From the NCBI RefSeq assembly GCF_001028665.1, contig NZ_CP011504.1, forward strand, positions 2,294,001-2,358,000: 64,000 bases of DNA, written 5' to 3'. Below are positions 61,077-64,000 of the stretch, one piece after another. The position numbers and the translations under genes were made by a program. Source of the DNA: Burkholderia pyrrocinia (GTDB lineage Bacteria; Pseudomonadota; Gammaproteobacteria; Burkholderiales; Burkholderiaceae). Under the pieces are notes generated by a model. That model was not told the origin of the DNA, did no database searches, and saw only the letters and a program-made list of their open reading frames with translations. Within the stretch, counting starts at the first letter, position 1, and the number at the start of each line of letters is the position of its first letter.

Positions 61077-61472
61077 ATGCGAGATCTTTTGTCGCCGCCG
61101 CAGGTCACGCGCGCGCTGGGCCTGAACATGTCGCAGATGAACCTGCACTTCGACGGCTACCCCGGCGGGTGCGTGATGACCGTCGCGCTGGACGGAGACG
61201 TCAAGTACAAGCTGCTCCAGTGCGTGACGCCGGTGAGCGACGGCAAGAACGTCATGCACATGCTCATCTCGATCCGGAAGGTGGACGGCCTCCTGCGCCG
61301 CGCGACCGACTACGTGCTGTTCGGGCTCCAGACCCGGCAGGCCTCGGGGTACGACGTCAAGATCTGGAGCGGGATGAAGCCGGACGGCTGCGGCGCGTAC
61401 GGCAAATACGACAAGCTCGTGCTCAAGTACCGCGCGTTCTGCCGGGGCTGGGCCGACCGCGTCGGCCGGTAG
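61077..61472 (+). pseudogene. Orphan C-terminal fragment of a Rieske-type oxygenase
   Basis: The frame reads LLSPPQVTRALGLNMSQMNLHFDGYPGG, then LLQCVTPVSDGKNVMHMLIS, and ends SGYDVKIWSGMKPDGCGAYGK...YRAFCRGWADRVGR. This resembles the C-terminal part of DAF-36/Neverland-type Rieske oxygenases (the TPVSD and D-x2-IW segments). The N-terminal Rieske cluster and mononuclear-iron ligands are missing. Upstream DNA is AT-rich and in-frame codons before the Met at 61077 give non-family residues, so a junction lies near 61075-61090. The piece is probably a truncated relic. A short expressed protein cannot be excluded. Confidence 0.55.
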
Positions 61473-61927
61473 CGTTGCCGCGGTGATGCCGAGGGCCGCC
61501 AGTGGCATCGATATGCCCGATACGCGATGGCGAGATGGCCAGGTCGCGCCCGATCGGCGATTTTATCGATCGAAGCGAATGCGGGCGTGCTCGCGCGTAG
61601 GCACGCCCGCCGCATGTGCCGCGGCGTGGATAAATCGCGGTTAAAGGCAGGCTGTAAGGCAATTGAATTCGGTATTCAAAGCAATCGGTACCCATGGCAG
61701 CGCGGCGCTGCAAACGTGTGCGGCCATGGTGCGCGTCACGCCTGTTGCGACGTATCGAGGGAGTCGAATGCCATACGCAGGTCATCTTGGGCCGGGATAA
61801 TCCAGGAACTCCGCCGGTGATTTCGATCTCGGTATATGGCTCCGGTTCGATTGGGCAACGGCGTCATCCCATCTCGCCGCGAATGTCCGTCGAAATGCTT
61901 TCGTCGTCTTTACGATGTCGCATCAAA
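61473..61927. other. Intergenic stretch with no gene seen
   Basis: About 455 bases between the Rieske fragment and the AT-rich palindromes. I find no hairpin terminator, no protein-like frame and no repeat worth naming. It is probably scar DNA from the event that truncated the oxygenase gene. Confidence 0.4.
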
Positions 61928-61959
61928 ACATAAATTTATGTAAGAACATAAAATTTATC
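61928..61959. promoter_or_regulatory. Twin AT-rich palindromes
   Basis: ACATAAATTTATGT (61928-61941) is a perfect 14-bp palindrome and ACATAAAATTTATC (61946-61959) an imperfect copy, 18 bases centre to centre. They lie 50-80 bases before the ATG at 62009 in the most AT-rich spot of the window. They could be paired operator sites, an H-NS-type binding region, or a promoter. Nothing identifies the regulator. Confidence 0.45.
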
Positions 61960-62008
61960 AATGAGCATGGTAATTTAAAAAAGAAGAACAAACGGGGAAA
62001 TAATAAGT

Positions 62009-62479
62009 ATGGCCAAGTCGGAAAAAGCATCCGGGTTGATGCTTGTCGCTAGTTTCATCGGCTCTTCCGCGATCAATGGCTGCAATGCGCTGCGCTTGCA
62101 GCCATTTGCGGTGCGGGTCTTGTGTGTGCTGGCAATCACGTGCTGTTTTTTCGTCGCCTATCGAGGCGAAGTGGTGCCGTCCGGGGCGCAGGCCGAGAGA
62201 GCGGATTGCTTCGAATATTGCTCGGATATACACGGCATGGGCGCACTTCAAGCCGCCCTCGTACTGGCTGCCGACAAGGCCGCCGGTTTCAGAATCGCCA
62301 CGCGCTTGCAGATGCCGCGTATCACGGACGCGGGCCCTCGCAGGCATGGGCGTCGGCAAACGATGAGTGCGCAAACGACCTCCACTTCATCGTGGTTGCT
62401 GCATGCACGTGCTCCGATGGAGCGCGACGGCCGCGTGCAGATGGACGGACGTCTGTCGACTTTCGACACCATCCGCTAG
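62009..62479 (+). CDS. Uncertain hypothetical protein
   Basis: A 156-codon frame. It begins MAKSEKASGLMLVASFIGSS, has a hydrophobic stretch FAVRVLCVLAITCCFFVAYR at about 33-52 that could be a membrane anchor, and an Arg/Ser/Thr-rich tail of weak protein character. GGGGA stands 11 bases before the ATG, a little far for a ribosome site. It may be a small inner-membrane protein upstream of the exopolysaccharide gene, or the coding part may end earlier than the stop. No family is recognised. Confidence 0.35.
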   Translation: MAKSEKASGLMLVASFIGSSAINGCNALRLQPFAVRVLCVLAITCCFFVAYRGEVVPSGAQAERADCFEYCSDIHGMGALQAALVLAADKAAGFRIATRLQMPRITDAGPRRHGRRQTMSAQTTSTSSWLLHARAPMERDGRVQMDGRLSTFDTIR

Positions 62480-62543
62480 GTCTTACCTGTGCTGTGCCGG
62501 GGCGGCGTGTGCCGGCATTGCTTTACGTCCGGAACGACACGAA

Positions 62544-64000
62544 TTGAATCACCCACCCAGAGCAAGCGCGGCCTCCGTGCTTGCCGTCCGCGGCAGCGTG
62601 GCCGCGATCTTGTGCAGCGCGGCGCTTGCGTTCGTTTCGCTGCACGTCATGGCGGCCGATACCCCGGCAGTTCCATCCTCGTCGGGCGCACTACGTGCGA
62701 ACGTCGCGTTTTTCGACGGCGCGCAGCCGCCCGAGGCGTTGCTGCAAGCGTTCGACGCGGTGGTGCTCGATCCGGCCCGAGGCTTCGATCCGGCAACGCA
62801 CCCGCTCGCGCACACCGTTTGGATCGCGCACGTACCGCATGACGCGTCGGGCTCGGCCCTTGGGCCGGCTGCGTTTGTCTCGCAGCGCATCGAGCCGCTG
62901 TGGGCGCGCGGTTATCGCGGCTTCCTGCTCGACACGCCGGAGGCGATCGCATCGAGTGAGGCAATTCATGCAGCCTATCCTGACGCGCGGCTGATCGTCG
63001 GCGGCCACGATGCGCTGCGTGCGGCGCAATCGCATGCGAATGTGCTTTACGCGGTACTCGGTCCGCCGCTGGTACGCGGTTTCATGGACGGCGACGATAT
63101 GGGTACGGTACGCGACGTCGCCGCTGCAGACCGTGCCGCACGCGTCGACGCGGCGCGGATTTTCATGCGTGAGACGCACGTGCCGGTGTTGTCGATCGAG
63201 ATCTGCGAGCGCACCGACCGTGCATGTGCACGCGCGACGGCCGCGCAGGTCGTCGCGACCGGCGTGACGCCGTACGTGACGGACGCCGGCCGTGACGTCG
63301 TCGGCATCGGTGCGATCGAAGTGCTGCCTCGCAAGGTGCTGATCGTGCAGAACCGCGACGCCGATACGCCGGTGGACGAAACGCGCGGCGTGCGCGACCT
63401 CGCGATGCCGCTCAATTATCTCAGCTACGACGTCGAATACGCGGATCTCGACGCGCCGCTGCCGGCCGATATCACACCGGACCGTTACGCGGGCGTCGTC
63501 GCCTGGATCGAAGGCGCGGAGCCCGCCGACCCGGCGAGATGGCGGCGCTGGATCGATGCGCGCATCGCGGATCACGTGCCGGTCGCCTTCATGGGACAGT
63601 TCGGTTTCGACGCCGCGCAGGAAGAGGGCGCGGCGCTCGATCTGCAGCCGGTGCCTGGCCCGTTCACGGCGCCGCTCAGCGTCGTGACGCGCGATCCGAT
63701 GATGCACTTCGAGATCGATCCGAGGCCGGATGCGCGCGATCTCGTCGGGATGCGGGTCGGCTCGCGCAGCCGCGTGCTGTTGCGGCTCGCGGCGGCCGGC
63801 ACGAACATCGACGCGGCCGCGATCACGCCGTGGGGCGGCTATACGCTGAGTCCGTACACGGTCGTTTCGCTGAACGGCATCGGGCAGACGCGTTGGGCGA
63901 TCCAGCCGATCTCGTTCGTGACCGACGCGCTGCGTCTCGTGCGGATGCCGTCGCCGAGCGTCACGACGGAGAACGGCCGCCGCCTGTTCATGACGCACGT
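62544..64000 (+). CDS. PelA-like exopolysaccharide protein, 5' part
   Basis: An open frame of at least 485 codons runs off the right edge. It starts at a TTG (62544; an in-frame GTG at 62577 is the alternative) and opens with a signal-peptide-like leader ILCSAALAFVSLHVMAADTP. Then follow ANVAFFDGAQPPEALLQAFDAVVLDP, GYRGFLLDTPEAI and ATGVTPYVTDAG, the glycoside-hydrolase-114-like domain of PelA-type proteins, and at the edge NGRRLFMTH, where the polysaccharide-deacetylase domain normally begins. It should act in the periplasm, trimming and deacetylating an exopolysaccharide for biofilm. Partner genes lie beyond the window. Confidence 0.78.
   Translation, partial: MNHPPRASAASVLAVRGSVAAILCSAALAFVSLHVMAADTPAVPSSSGALRANVAFFDGAQPPEALLQAFDAVVLDPARGFDPATHPLAHTVWIAHVPHDASGSALGPAAFVSQRIEPLWARGYRGFLLDTPEAIASSEAIHAAYPDARLIVGGHDALRAAQSHANVLYAVLGPPLVRGFMDGDDMGTVRDVAAADRAARVDAARIFMRETHVPVLSIEICERTDRACARATAAQVVATGVTPYVTDAGRDVVGIGAIEVLPRKVLIVQNRDADTPVDETRGVRDLAMPLNYLSYDVEYADLDAPLPADITPDRYAGVVAWIEGAEPADPARWRRWIDARIADHVPVAFMGQFGFDAAQEEGAALDLQPVPGPFTAPLSVVTRDPMMHFEIDPRPDARDLVGMRVGSRSRVLLRLAAAGTNIDAAAITPWGGYTLSPYTVVSLNGIGQTRWAIQPISFVTDALRLVRMPSPSVTTENGRRLFMTH

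Overview
The window reads as GC-rich (roughly two thirds G+C by eye) betaproteobacterial chromosome. Codon use, the very long NAD-glutamate dehydrogenase, an aconitase B of standard length and the dense mix of aromatic-type transporters, AraC/LysR/MerR regulators and oxidoreductases fit Burkholderia, most likely a Burkholderia cepacia complex strain and probably a secondary chromosome. That assignment is inference from gene content and composition. I see no rRNA or tRNA gene, no CRISPR array and no intact insertion sequence.

Layout. 0-5.3 kb: a catabolic operon on + (3' end of an unknown gene, aldehyde dehydrogenase, two-domain extradiol-dioxygenase-like protein, ferredoxin reductase, aromatic-acid MFS transporter). 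5.4-12.4 kb: GNAT enzyme, PPC/DUF296 protein, acnB on - with terminator and promoter dyad, a BPL_N pseudogene, and small proteins including a 36-residue membrane microprotein and a universal stress protein. 12.8-17.8 kb: amidase, exported Gln/Ala-rich protein, arylamine N-acetyltransferase and a three-gene ribbon-helix-helix/VOC/methyltransferase operon with a CTAG-repeat operator. 17.8-24.8 kb (-): NAD-GDH, tautomerase, class II aldolase, urea transporter. 25-30 kb: glycolipid-binding protein, then a four-gene - strand operon of Baeyer-Villiger-type monooxygenase, SDR, a PF10118 protein whose motifs look di-iron, and an alpha/beta hydrolase. 30-32.2 kb: YhhN-family membrane protein and agmatinase-family enzyme.

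32.3-41.9 kb is an accessory region of uneven, often lower GC. It holds a helical orphan plus a DUF6602-like PD-(D/E)XK protein, a HEAT-repeat protein paired with a MerR-HEAT fusion regulator, two immunity-like orphans, a coiled-coil/zinc-ribbon membrane protein divergent from rdgC, and YdeI and DUF1059 proteins, separated by degenerate gaps. 42-49.5 kb returns to typical composition: sulfonate-type binding protein, GNAT-MerR operon, AraC regulator divergent from an aromatic-acid transporter with CGGATAG boxes between them, and LysR divergent from a quinone oxidoreductase. 49.5-51.9 kb is a second decayed patch: a dead serine recombinase, and a low-GC repeat protein flanked by two diverged copies of a ~140 bp element. 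52-60.7 kb: DHA2 efflux pump, chemoreceptor, NERD-helicase, BetR/receiver-like regulator divergent from a DAO-type oxidoreductase, and a potassium channel. 60.7-64 kb: AT-rich scar with the C-terminal remnant of a Rieske oxygenase, twin AT palindromes, and the start of a PelA-like exopolysaccharide gene running off the end.

The strongest candidates for unusual biology are the DUF6602-like nuclease locus, the MerR-HEAT/HEAT pair with its dyad promoter, and the PF10118 protein with a ferritin-like E/ExxH/E/ExxH pattern inside a Baeyer-Villiger operon. All need database and structural searches that I could not run.
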